DNA of 13,482 nucleotides from Bacteroidales bacterium (GTDB taxonomy: Bacteria; Bacteroidota; Bacteroidia; Bacteroidales; Bacteroidaceae): positions 1 through 13,482 of the forward strand of contig SFFY01000061.1 of the NCBI GenBank assembly GCA_004556745.1. The letters are read 5' to 3'. Numbering within the stretch: the first letter of the stretch is position 1; each line of letters starts with the position of its first letter. The notes under the pieces were generated by a model. It was not told the DNA's origin. It saw nothing but the letters and a program-made list of their open reading frames with translations, and searched no databases. Shown in pieces: positions 1-5,953 of the stretch. A program made the position numbers and the translations under genes.

Positions 1-43
1 ATATGACGACAACATAGACAACTGGGCGTATTTTATACGCCCG
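1..43. repeat. Direct repeat, left copy, flanking murF
   Basis: These 43 bases recur at 2428-2470 with one difference (t at 23, g at 2450). Each copy holds two inverted GTTGTC hexamers followed by the palindrome GGGCGTAT-TTT-ATACGCCC. The left copy starts at the window edge, so it may extend further left. Confidence 0.9.
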
Positions 44-151
44 CCTCGCATGCAGAAAGACAACTGAAAGTTGTCAGAAGTTGTCCCTGTTGTCGTCACA
101 TTAAAATGGCAGCACAGAAAAAAAGTTGTCAAGAGTTGTCTAAGTTGTCGT
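5..151. repeat. Phased GTTGTC hexamer arrays, left cluster
   Basis: GTTGTC, or its complement GACAAC, occurs at 8, 17, 59, 70, 80, 89, 125, 135 and 144. Two trimers (70-96 and 125-151) have the same design: GTTGTC, four bases, GTTGTC, three bases, GTTGTCGT. The pair at 8 and 17 is the last two units of that design in the opposite orientation. A 9-10 bp step places each hexamer on nearly the same face of the helix. The hexamers at 59 and 70 also form a small hairpin (gacaac-tgaaa-gttgtc). Confidence 0.85.
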
Positions 152-190
152 AAAAACTACGAACGTTTGTGCCCACAATTTGTTTTTTTT

Positions 191-210
191 GCCCACGATA
201 ATTCGTGGGC
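191..210. repeat. Palindrome GCCCACGA-TAAT-TCGTGGGC
   Basis: An 8-bp perfect inverted repeat with a 4-base loop follows a run of eight T. A related half-site (gcccacgaattt) appears near 11135, next to a degenerate copy of the other palindrome family, which suggests a second dispersed palindromic repeat. No function is visible. Confidence 0.7.
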
Positions 211-372
211 AAAAATAAATCTTGAGATTCGTGGTGCACAAACATTTGGTTTCAACCGGTGCTTATACGCATTTTTTTTACCCCTAAAAACCCAGCACAC
301 CCGTCACTATATTATTTATCTATATGTATTCAAGCGGGTTATGCGTGTATGGTTCAGGCAACCCAACCCTTC

Positions 373-406
373 ACAACCCAGCACTAAAATGCTAGGTTGT
401 TTTTTT
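373..406 (+). terminator. Intrinsic terminator-like hairpin
   Basis: ACAACC pairs with GGTTGT, then one mismatch, then AGCA pairs with TGCT around a 6-base loop, followed by a run of T (400-406). It has the form of a rho-independent terminator on the plus strand. No gene inside the window feeds it, so it may end a transcript entering from the left. Confidence 0.7.
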
Positions 407-523
407 GTCTTCTTAAAAGTGAGATTTCTCGCCCAAGAACTCTGAGGCGGATATTTTTTGCTATCCCCAAGCTATTTTTTCCTAAGTCCTGGATATTTTT
501 CACTATCTGTGCAGAAAAAGTTT

Positions 524-561
524 GTTACAAAGTTTCTAACATGTGTTACAAACTTTGTAAC
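524..561. repeat. 12-bp perfect inverted repeat GTTACAAAGTTT
   Basis: GTTACAAAGTTT (524-535) and AAACTTTGTAAC (550-561) are exact complements around a 14-base loop. The loop itself contains another GTTAC. There is no strong T-run on either side, so an operator or a protein-binding palindrome is as likely as a terminator. Confidence 0.75.
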
Positions 562-569
562 AAAAACTT

Positions 570-642
570 TCTTATATGACAGGAAAATTTATCTTGCTGA
601 TAGGCAAAATAATCTTGCTGAAAATAAAAAATTTCTTGCAGA
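570..642. repeat. Tandem 21-nt repeat with unit TCTTGCTGA
   Basis: The core tcttgctga starts at 592 and 613 and recurs as tcttgcaga at 634, an exact 21-nt period. A weaker first unit begins at 570 (tcttatatga). The plus frame open from 458 to 712 reads it as four seven-residue units beginning LYDRKIY, LADRQNN, LAENKKF and LAESGTR. That could be a heptad (coiled-coil) protein remnant or a chance reading of a DNA repeat. I do not call a gene. Confidence 0.6.
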
Positions 643-697
643 AAGTGGCACCAGAGACAGGCTTCCAGACGCGGTGCAGAATGAGATAGTTGTAGAA

Positions 698-727
698 AGT
701 TGGGCAACTTGACCAGTAAATGGTCAA
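698..727. repeat. Two overlapping small hairpins
   Basis: AAGTT-gggc-AACTT (about 697-710) is followed at once by TTGACCA-gtaaa-TGGTCAA (709-727), a perfect 7-bp stem. They share bases, so only one can fold at a time. Neither is followed by a T-tract. Their purpose is unknown. Confidence 0.5.
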
Positions 728-950
728 CCTATTTCAGGACAAGACAGCAATGAATAGTTGTGAAGGGTTTAGCCTCCAAACCATTCAGCCGTTTCTTATT
801 GATAACCAATAATATAAGTTTTAAAATGAATAGATGAATGGTTTTTCGGGGTAAAAAATTGCGTATAGGGTAGGGCGTTTGGGTGGCAATTGAGAAAACA
901 AAAATGCGTTCATGGGTTGTTTATGATGCCGTAAAACAACACGCGCCCGC

Positions 951-983
951 TTTGGCACGAAAAATATTTAGTTGTACTTTTGC
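951..983 (+). promoter_or_regulatory. Bacteroidetes-type promoter for murF
   Basis: TTTG at 951-954 matches the -33 box and TACTTTTGC at 975-983 matches the -7 box TAnnTTTG, with 20 bases between them. Both match the Bacteroidetes primary sigma factor consensus. Transcription should start near 990, giving a leader of roughly 20 bases before the murF start at 1008. Confidence 0.75.
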
Positions 984-1007
984 ACATATATATAATATGT
1001 ATCCCTT

Positions 1008-2300
1008 ATGACCCTCAACGAACTTTACGACCTCTTCCTCGCGCACCCCACGGTGACCACCGACACGCGCGACTGCCCCGAAGGCTCCATATTCTTCGCC
1101 CTGCGCGGCGCATCGTTCAACGGCAACGAGTTTGCCCTCCAAGCACTGGCGGCAGGCTGCGCCTACGCCGTGGTGGACGACCCGGAAATAAAAGGCGATG
1201 AACGACTTATTCATGTGCCCGACGTGCTGGAAACATTGCAGCAGCTCGCAGCCCTGCACCGCCGCCGACTTGCTTTGCCCACGCTCCAAATCACGGGTAC
1301 GAACGGCAAAACCACGACAAAGGAACTCGTGGCGGCCGTGCTGGGCGAGAAGTATAAGGTGCTGTTTACGCAGGGCAATTTCAACAACCACATCGGCGTG
1401 CCCAAAACACTGCTGCGCCTGCGTCCCGACCACGAGATTGCCATTATCGAGACGGGTGCCAATCATCCCGGCGAAATCGCCGCGCTGAGCGAAATTGTGC
1501 AGCCGGACTTCGGACTAATCACGAATGTGGGCAAGGCGCACCTCGAAGGCTTCGGCTCGTTCGAGGGCGTGGTGCACACCAAAGGCGAACTCTACGACTA
1601 CCTGCGCCGCAAGCCTGGCGGCAGCATTTTCCTGAATGCCGACAACGAGCATCTGTGCGGCATCGCCGCAGGCTTGCCCGCCGAGACCTACGGTCTGCCC
1701 GGCAAGGGCTACGGCGTGGAGGGCGAGGCGGTGCGCTGCGCTCCGTTCCTCGAACTGCGCTGGCGGCCGAAAGACGGAGAGTGGCAGGAGGTGAAAACGC
1801 AGTTGATTGGGGCGTACAACGCCACCAACGCCCTTGCGGCGGCGGCGGTGGGTCTGCATTTCGGCGTTACGCCCGAACAAATCACGCACGCCCTGTCGCA
1901 CTATTGCCCCACCAACAACCGTTCGGAACTGAAGCGCACGGAGCGCAACACGCTTGTGGTAGATGCCTACAACGCCAACCCGACGAGCATGCAGGCCGCC
2001 CTCGACAACTTCGCCTTGATGGAAGGCAGCGCGAAACTGGCCATTCTGGGCGAGATGCGCGAACTGGGCGATGCCTCTGCCGGGGAACACGCAAAGGTGG
2101 CGCAGCAGGCGTGCGCCCTGACGGGCACGGAGGTGTGGTTTGTGGGTCAGAACTTCGCGCCCTTTGCCCCCGACGCCCCGCATTTTGCCGACGCGGCTGC
2201 CGTGGTGGCGCACTTGCAGCAGCACCCGCAAGCGGGACGGCTCATCTTAATAAAAGGCTCCAACGGAACGCGCCTCTTCGAGTTGCCCGAATGGCTTTGA
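1008..2300 (+). CDS. murF: UDP-N-acetylmuramoyl-tripeptide--D-alanyl-D-alanine ligase
   Basis: This cytoplasmic ligase adds D-Ala-D-Ala to the UDP-MurNAc tripeptide using ATP, the last soluble step of the peptidoglycan precursor. The 430-residue protein has normal Mur ligase length. The short N-terminal UDP-binding domain covers about residues 1-90. The ATP P-loop GTNGKTT is at 97-103, and TKGELYD at 191-197 holds the lysine expected to be carbamoylated. NRSE is at 304-307, YNANPTSM at 321-328, LGEMRELG at 347-354 and KGSNGTRLF at 416-424, covering the central and C-terminal domains. The start is set by the promoter just upstream. It is not next to other mur genes here. Nothing in the active-site motifs looks degraded. 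Both sides carry GTTGTC arrays and copies of a 43-bp direct repeat. Confidence 0.97.
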   Translation: MTLNELYDLFLAHPTVTTDTRDCPEGSIFFALRGASFNGNEFALQALAAGCAYAVVDDPEIKGDERLIHVPDVLETLQQLAALHRRRLALPTLQITGTNGKTTTKELVAAVLGEKYKVLFTQGNFNNHIGVPKTLLRLRPDHEIAIIETGANHPGEIAALSEIVQPDFGLITNVGKAHLEGFGSFEGVVHTKGELYDYLRRKPGGSIFLNADNEHLCGIAAGLPAETYGLPGKGYGVEGEAVRCAPFLELRWRPKDGEWQEVKTQLIGAYNATNALAAAAVGLHFGVTPEQITHALSHYCPTNNRSELKRTERNTLVVDAYNANPTSMQAALDNFALMEGSAKLAILGEMRELGDASAGEHAKVAQQACALTGTEVWFVGQNFAPFAPDAPHFADAAAVVAHLQQHPQAGRLILIKGSNGTRLFELPEWL

Positions 2301-2376
2301 GGAGGCGGCAAAATATCAAGTTCCCCGACTTTCTTAACTAAAATATTCGTTTACTAATAAACCAACGATTTTTTTT

Positions 2377-2482
2377 ACGACAACTTAGACAACAAAAGAC
2401 AACTCCGAGTCTGACAATTTGCGCTTAATATGACGACAACATAGACAACGGGGCGTATTTTATACGCCCGGTTTAAGTTGTC
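2377..2482. repeat. Phased GTTGTC hexamer arrays, right cluster
   Basis: Complements of GTTGTC lie at 2379, 2388, 2398, 2435 and 2444, and a forward copy is at 2477. The trimer at 2377-2403, read on the minus strand, has the same layout as the two left trimers, including the three-base spacer TAA and the trailing GTCGT also seen at 141-151. The pair at 2435/2444 belongs to the 43-bp direct repeat. Confidence 0.85.
2428..2470. repeat. Direct repeat, right copy, flanking murF
   Basis: This matches 1-43 with a single base difference. It ends with the palindrome GGGCGTAT-TTT-ATACGCCC (2451-2469). Recombination between the two copies would remove or duplicate the murF segment. Confidence 0.9.
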
Positions 2483-2502
2483 GTAAAAAAAGAACGATTT
2501 GC

Positions 2503-2525
2503 CGGGCGTATGCATACGCCCCTAC
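2503..2525 (-). repeat. Palindromic repeat (GGGCGT/ACGCCC family), reverse copy
   Basis: GGGCGTATGCATACGCCC (2504-2521) is a perfect 18-bp palindrome. The CCTAC end on its right shows it is the reverse orientation of the GTAGGGGCGT family. It ends six bases before the next start codon, so it would fold right at the translation start. Confidence 0.85.
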
Positions 2526-2531
2526 TAAAAT

Positions 2532-3545
2532 ATGCCAACCCTGCACATATTCAATCCCGACCACGATGAGGCCCTTGCCGCCGGCACGCCTTTCTACACG
2601 CCGACCCGTGCGGCACGCGCCATGGCGCAAAAGGGGGCGCGGTGGCCGCATCTGTGGAGCGAGGAGAGGGATTATGTGCTGCTGCCCGACGCGGAGGTGC
2701 AGGAGTTTTCGTGGAAAATTGCCAAAGATGTTTTTCCCAAAGACCTCACGCCCGCCCTTTGGGAGAGGGTAGGGCGCATTGATTCCTGGGGCTGGGACGC
2801 AGCCCTGTGCCGCCGCCTGCGCCTCAGAGGTGCGCCCGATCGGTTGCTGCCTGATGCTGAACGGCTTGAGGCAATAAGGCAGTTAAGTTCCCGCGCCACG
2901 TCCGTGCGCCTGCTCCGCCTGCTGCAGCAGGCTTTGCCCGAAACGGTGGGTGAGGCGGAAATATTGACAGACATCGGTGCTGTGGAAGAATTTGCTTCGC
3001 GCCATGCCGCCGTGATGCTGAAAGCGCCGTGGTCGTGCAGCGGGCGGGGCGTGTTCAAGGCTGGCGCGCCGCTCTCCGAAACAGTGCGCCGCCGCGTGGA
3101 GCGCATTTTGGAAAAGCAGGGCAGCATCGCCGCCGAACCATTCTACGACCGCATCAAGGACTTTGCCCTCGAATTTGAAGCCCTTGCAGACGGCACGATT
3201 TCCTATCAAGGCCTGTCGTACTTCACAGCCTCCTCCACGGGGGCCTACGGCGGCAATCTTATTGCGCCCCAGTCCGTGCTGCTCGAAAAGATAGGCGTAC
3301 CGCTGCCCACCCTGTTGCCGCAGTTGATAGCAGCCAGTACCGCCGCGCTCCAAACCCTCCTGCAAGGCAAATACTGCGGTCCGCTCGGCATCGACATGAT
3401 GCTTGTCAGAAAAGGCGGCGCAGTGCGCCTGCACCCCTGCGTGGAACTCAATTTGAGGCGCACAATGGGGCACGTAGCCCTGTTTTGCACGCAAAAAAAG
3501 TTAAATAACGGTACGCTCTTAGGAGATAATGAGATTTTTCCCTAA
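2532..3545 (+). CDS. Uncharacterised protein with ATP-grasp-like features
   Basis: I do not recognise a named family for this 337-residue protein. The start FNPDHDEALAAG (residues 7-18) resembles a conserved motif I associate with uncharacterised Bacteroidales proteins. The rest has the rhythm of an ATP-grasp fold: LKAPWSCSGRGV at 163-174 (glycine loop after a lysine), EPFYDRIKDFALEFEA at 202-217, GIDMM at 286-290, and VELNLRR at 304-310, where E305, N307 and R309 could be the metal and phosphate ligands. An ATP-dependent carboxylate-amine ligase is therefore possible, but the substrate is unknown. There is no signal peptide or membrane segment. The tail after residue 315 is short and low in similarity to anything, and follows a seven-A run (3492-3498). 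The gene lies 231 bp after murF and 48 bp before the next gene. Confidence 0.8.
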   Translation: MPTLHIFNPDHDEALAAGTPFYTPTRAARAMAQKGARWPHLWSEERDYVLLPDAEVQEFSWKIAKDVFPKDLTPALWERVGRIDSWGWDAALCRRLRLRGAPDRLLPDAERLEAIRQLSSRATSVRLLRLLQQALPETVGEAEILTDIGAVEEFASRHAAVMLKAPWSCSGRGVFKAGAPLSETVRRRVERILEKQGSIAAEPFYDRIKDFALEFEALADGTISYQGLSYFTASSTGAYGGNLIAPQSVLLEKIGVPLPTLLPQLIAASTAALQTLLQGKYCGPLGIDMMLVRKGGAVRLHPCVELNLRRTMGHVALFCTQKKLNNGTLLGDNEIFP

Positions 3546-3593
3546 ATTTGGACTTTATAACCGGGCAGTCAGCCCAAGATATCCTTTTACAAG

Positions 3594-4070
3594 ATGAAAA
3601 AAATAACACTGTTCCTGCTACTTCTTGTAGCCGCCCTTAATGCCAACGCCCAGTTTGAAAAGGGCAAGAAATATGCCAACCTCTCGTTCACGGGTTTAGG
3701 CATGTCGTACAGCAGTAACGAACGCTTCCGCTTCGGTCTGGATGCCGAATCCGGTTATTTCATTTCCGACTGCCTCTTGCTGAAAGGCAACTTGGGTTAC
3801 GACCATACGCGGTACACCGATGACGTTTCCATCGGTGCCGGTGCTCGCTATTATTTCGACCAATGCGGCGTGTACCTCGGCGGCGGTTTGGAATATGCAC
3901 ACTTCACCAAGAACAACAACGACCTGCTTATCCCTATTGAGGTGGGTTATGCTTTCTTTATCAACAAATACATCACCATTCAGCCGGCCGTCTATTATAA
4001 GATGAGTACCAACGACTTCGGCGGCGGCAGCACCGTGGGTCTTAAAATCGGTGCCGGTTTCTACTTCTAA
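3594..4070 (+). CDS. Small outer-membrane beta-barrel-like protein
   Basis: The 158-residue product begins with a clear signal peptide: KK at positions 2-3, a leucine-rich core (6-15), and a likely cleavage after ANA (residue 19 or so), leaving QFEKGKKYANL as the mature start. The mature part alternates polar and hydrophobic or aromatic residues in short stretches separated by turns rich in G, N and D. It ends in GAGFYF, with a terminal phenylalanine as expected for a barrel inserted by the BAM machinery. At about 140 residues it would form a small barrel of roughly eight strands, as in OmpA/OmpW-like or Ail-type proteins. I cannot name a ligand. No clear promoter was found in the 48-bp gap upstream. 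It may be transcribed with the gene before it. Confidence 0.85.
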   Translation: MKKITLFLLLLVAALNANAQFEKGKKYANLSFTGLGMSYSSNERFRFGLDAESGYFISDCLLLKGNLGYDHTRYTDDVSIGAGARYYFDQCGVYLGGGLEYAHFTKNNNDLLIPIEVGYAFFINKYITIQPAVYYKMSTNDFGGGSTVGLKIGAGFYF

Positions 4071-4089
4071 AATTATTTTTAGTAAACGA

Positions 4090-4153
4090 GTAGGGGCGTT
4101 TTGCAAAACGCCCGCCGAATGCAATAACCGGGCGTTTTGCAAAACGCCCCTAC
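4090..4153. repeat. Inverted pair of GGGCGT/ACGCCC palindromes
   Basis: The 25-bp element at 4090-4114 and the one at 4129-4153 are exact reverse complements, separated by 14 bases. Each is itself built on the perfect 20-bp palindrome GGGCGTTTTGCAAAACGCCC. The pair can fold as two small hairpins or one 25-bp stem. It fills most of the gap between the barrel protein gene and thiL and could block read-through or protect a transcript end. Confidence 0.9.
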
Positions 4154-4167
4154 TAATTTTCGCGAAA

Positions 4168-5217
4168 ATGTCCCAAAGAACTGAAATCTCCACACTCGGA
4201 GAGTTCGGGTTGATAGACCGCCTCACCGGCGGTCTGCCCGTGCATAATGCCTCCACGCTGCTTGGCGTGGGCGACGACTGCGCCGTCCTGTCGTATCCCG
4301 GCGAGCAGGTGCTCGTAACGAGCGATATGCTCATGGAAGGCATCCACTTCGACCTCACTTACACGCCCCTCAAGCACCTCGGTTACAAGGCGGCCGCCGT
4401 GAACCTCTCCGACGTGTACGCCATGAACGGCACGCCGCGCCAACTCATCGTGAGCATCGCCCTCTCGCGCCGCTTCTCGGTAGAGGATATTGAGGAACTC
4501 TATGCCGGCATACGCCTTGCCGCCAAGAACTATAATGTAGACATCGTGGGCGGCGACACCACCTCCTCGCTCACGGGACTTGCGTTGAGTCTCACGTGCA
4601 TCGGTTCGGCGCGGCAGGAAGACATCGTGCGGCGCAGCGGTGCCCGCGACACAGACCTCATTTGCGTGAGCGGTGACCTCGGCGCAGCCTACATGGGGCT
4701 GCAACTCATGGAGCGCGAAAAGATGGTGTTCAACTCCCGCCCCGCCGCACAGGCCGAAGCGGCGCAGCCCGATTTCAAGGGGCGCGAGTATCTCTTGGAA
4801 CGCTTCCTCAAACCCGAGCCGCGCCGCGACATCGTGGAGCAACTCCGCGCAGCCGGCGTGCGCCCCACGGCGATGATCGACATCAGCGACGGCCTTTCCT
4901 CCGAAATGCTCCACATCTGCAAAGCCTCCGGCGTGGGCTGCCGCCTCTACGAGGAGCGCATACCGCTTGACTACCAGACAGCTGCGGCAGCCGAGGAACT
5001 TAACATGAACGTCACCACCTGCGCCCTCAACGGCGGCGAGGACTACGAACTCCTCTTCACCGTGCCGCTCACCGACCACGACAAAGTGGCGGCCATGGAC
5101 GGCGTGACCATCATCGGCCGCATCAGCAAACCCGAACTGGGCAAGGTGCTCGTCACACGCGACGGCGCAGAGTTTGAACTGAAAGCCCAAGGCTGGAACC
5201 CGTTGGCAAAAGACTAA
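4168..5217 (+). CDS. thiL: Thiamine-monophosphate kinase
   Basis: ThiL phosphorylates thiamine monophosphate to thiamine diphosphate with ATP, the last step of the cofactor pathway, in the cytoplasm. The 349-residue product has the usual length. Motifs in order: GVGDDCAVL at 33-41 and VTSDMLMEGIHF at 50-61 (magnesium and substrate binding), NLSDVYAMNG at 79-88, VGGDTTSS at 127-134, MIDISDGLSSE at 236-246 and NGGEDYELLF at 288-297, as expected for the PurM/ThiL fold. The frame is open from an ATG at 4051, but that start would overlap the previous gene and translate the inverted palindromes. MSQRTEISTLGEFGLI is the family's normal beginning, so 4168 is chosen. The start codon sits at the end of a perfect palindrome, ATTTTCGCGAAAAT (4156-4169). 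No thiamine riboswitch is visible upstream. Confidence 0.96.
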   Translation: MSQRTEISTLGEFGLIDRLTGGLPVHNASTLLGVGDDCAVLSYPGEQVLVTSDMLMEGIHFDLTYTPLKHLGYKAAAVNLSDVYAMNGTPRQLIVSIALSRRFSVEDIEELYAGIRLAAKNYNVDIVGGDTTSSLTGLALSLTCIGSARQEDIVRRSGARDTDLICVSGDLGAAYMGLQLMEREKMVFNSRPAAQAEAAQPDFKGREYLLERFLKPEPRRDIVEQLRAAGVRPTAMIDISDGLSSEMLHICKASGVGCRLYEERIPLDYQTAAAAEELNMNVTTCALNGGEDYELLFTVPLTDHDKVAAMDGVTIIGRISKPELGKVLVTRDGAEFELKAQGWNPLAKD

Positions 5218-5245
5218 AAAAAGACAGGTCAATTCGACAAAAACG

Positions 5246-5285
5246 AAATCGGGCACGCCAATGTAGTTGGCGTGCCCGATTTTTA
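5246..5285 (+). terminator. Strong intrinsic terminator after thiL
   Basis: A 16-bp perfect stem (5246-5261 with 5267-5282) around the loop tgtag contains CGGGCACGCCAA and runs into TTTTT. A run of A precedes it at 5239-5243, so it also serves as a terminator for the convergent minus-strand gene ending at 5379. Confidence 0.9.
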
Positions 5286-5302
5286 TATCCTCGTGCAAGG
5301 CA

Positions 5303-5327
5303 GTAGGGGCGTTTGGCAAAACGCCCG
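5303..5327 (+). repeat. Palindromic repeat (GGGCGT/ACGCCC family)
   Basis: GTAGGGGCGTTTGGCAAAACGCCCG matches the 4090-4114 copy except for one base at the centre (G for T), which breaks the perfect symmetry. It lies in the gap between two convergent genes. Confidence 0.85.
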
Positions 5328-5378
5328 CCATATGTGGAATGTCTCGTTTACTTGTAAAATCGTCTACCAATAAACGCA

Positions 5379-5720
5379 CTATTCCACCACGTACACCTTG
5401 TGAAACCTGTCGCCTTCCCAATAGGCCATAGGGCGGAGTTCGTCCGTCATCTTGTTGTAGTTGCCTTTTGCCCGGATATTCCTGAGTTGTTGCATCTTCG
5501 CATCGAGTTCTTCTTGGCTTTGCGCAAAGACAATGTTTGTGTAATGCCGGTCCTCGTACATGTAGTCAGAACTGTCGAAACAGGGATAGAGCCGCGCGTC
5601 AACGCCCACATAGACCCCGCCTTTGGGCTGGCGGGCATGTGCCTGACAGATCATGTCCTTTACACCATTGAAAGTTACTCCGAGCACCTCAATCGGTTCG
5701 TCGTTTCTATACGTCTTCAT
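5379..5720 (-). CDS. Small conserved-looking protein of unknown function
   Basis: I do not recognise this 113-residue protein. It is cytoplasmic-looking: no signal peptide and no membrane segment. It mixes an N-terminal beta-rich part (IEVLGVTFNGVKDMI, GGVYVGVDARLYPCF) with a charged helix at about 68-85 (SQEELDAKMQQLRNIRAKG) and a C-terminal strand ending DRFHKVYVVE. Two cysteines (25 and 48) are not in a metal-binding pattern. Codon choice resembles the neighbouring housekeeping genes, and the gene is bounded by a shared terminator on its 3' side, which argues that it is real. The upstream gap (5721-5846) shows no clear -7 box. It stands alone between two terminators (5246-5285 and 5839-5879), so it should be monocistronic. 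Confidence 0.75.
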   Translation of the reverse strand: MKTYRNDEPIEVLGVTFNGVKDMICQAHARQPKGGVYVGVDARLYPCFDSSDYMYEDRHYTNIVFAQSQEELDAKMQQLRNIRAKGNYNKMTDELRPMAYWEGDRFHKVYVVE

Positions 5721-5838
5721 AATTTGTTAGTGTGTTAGTTTTTTTTGATATACTTAATGGCGCGCGCTATTTTTTTCTTTATGTCATAATAGAGGCAGAA
5801 GTAACCATTGGTCTATCATTCGGGCACATTTATTTTTA

Positions 5839-5879
5839 TAAAAAAAGACCGGGCCGCCTCAAAAAGAGGCAACCCGGTC
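5839..5879 (-). terminator. Intrinsic terminator of the sulfhydrylase gene
   Basis: Read on the minus strand, GACCGGG pairs with CCCGGTC and GCCTC pairs with GAGGC, with a 2-base internal mismatch and an all-T loop. The stem (5847-5860 with 5866-5879) is followed by a run of T (complement of 5840-5846). It lies about 75 bases after the stop at 5954, with one palindromic repeat in between. Confidence 0.88.
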
Positions 5880-5897
5880 GAATAACGCGGATTTTGA

Positions 5898-5921
5898 GTA
5901 GGGGCGTATTGCATACGCCCG
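5898..5921 (+). repeat. Palindromic repeat (GGGCGT/ACGCCC family)
   Basis: GTAGGGGCGTATTGCATACGCCCG has the same outer sequence as the other copies, but with AT-TG-CAT at the centre. Its left and right halves change together, so the symmetry is kept. It lies in the 3' untranslated stretch of the sulfhydrylase gene. Confidence 0.85.
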
Positions 5922-5953
5922 GTAAACAAGAAATCCTTTTGAATAGAAACCCG

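Larger units (their letters stand above)
1..1007. other. Gene-free, repeat-rich leader region
   Basis: I see no convincing gene here. The frames that stay open (71-445, 397-579, 458-712) run through palindromes, T-tracts and hexamer repeats and do not resemble any protein I know. The stretch holds, in order: two or three GTTGTC array units (5-151), a GGGCGT/ACGCCC palindrome (24-42), a second palindrome (191-210), a terminator-like hairpin (373-406), a 12-bp inverted repeat (524-561), a tandem 21-nt repeat (570-642), two overlapping small hairpins (698-727) and the murF promoter (951-983). Confidence 0.6.

Noticed and set aside
1..151. GTTGTC repeats as a CRISPR array
   Set aside because: Units are six bases with 3-4 base spacers, far from CRISPR repeat and spacer sizes, and no cas gene is present.
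71..445. 124-residue plus-strand open frame
   Set aside because: It crosses hexamer arrays, a palindrome and a terminator, has a composition unlike the real genes, and resembles no protein I know.
836..850. AATGGTTTTTCGGGG as a third copy of the structured element's head
   Set aside because: Only the first ten or so bases match; no CCTTG, stem or tail follows.
4051..4167. N-terminal extension of thiL from ATG 4051
   Set aside because: It overlaps the end of the previous gene and translates the inverted palindromes. ThiL proteins begin as the 4168 start does.
4153..5421. Long 422-residue minus-strand open frame
   Set aside because: It is a shadow on the opposite strand of thiL, caused by GC-rich codon use; it runs through the strong terminator at 5246-5285.
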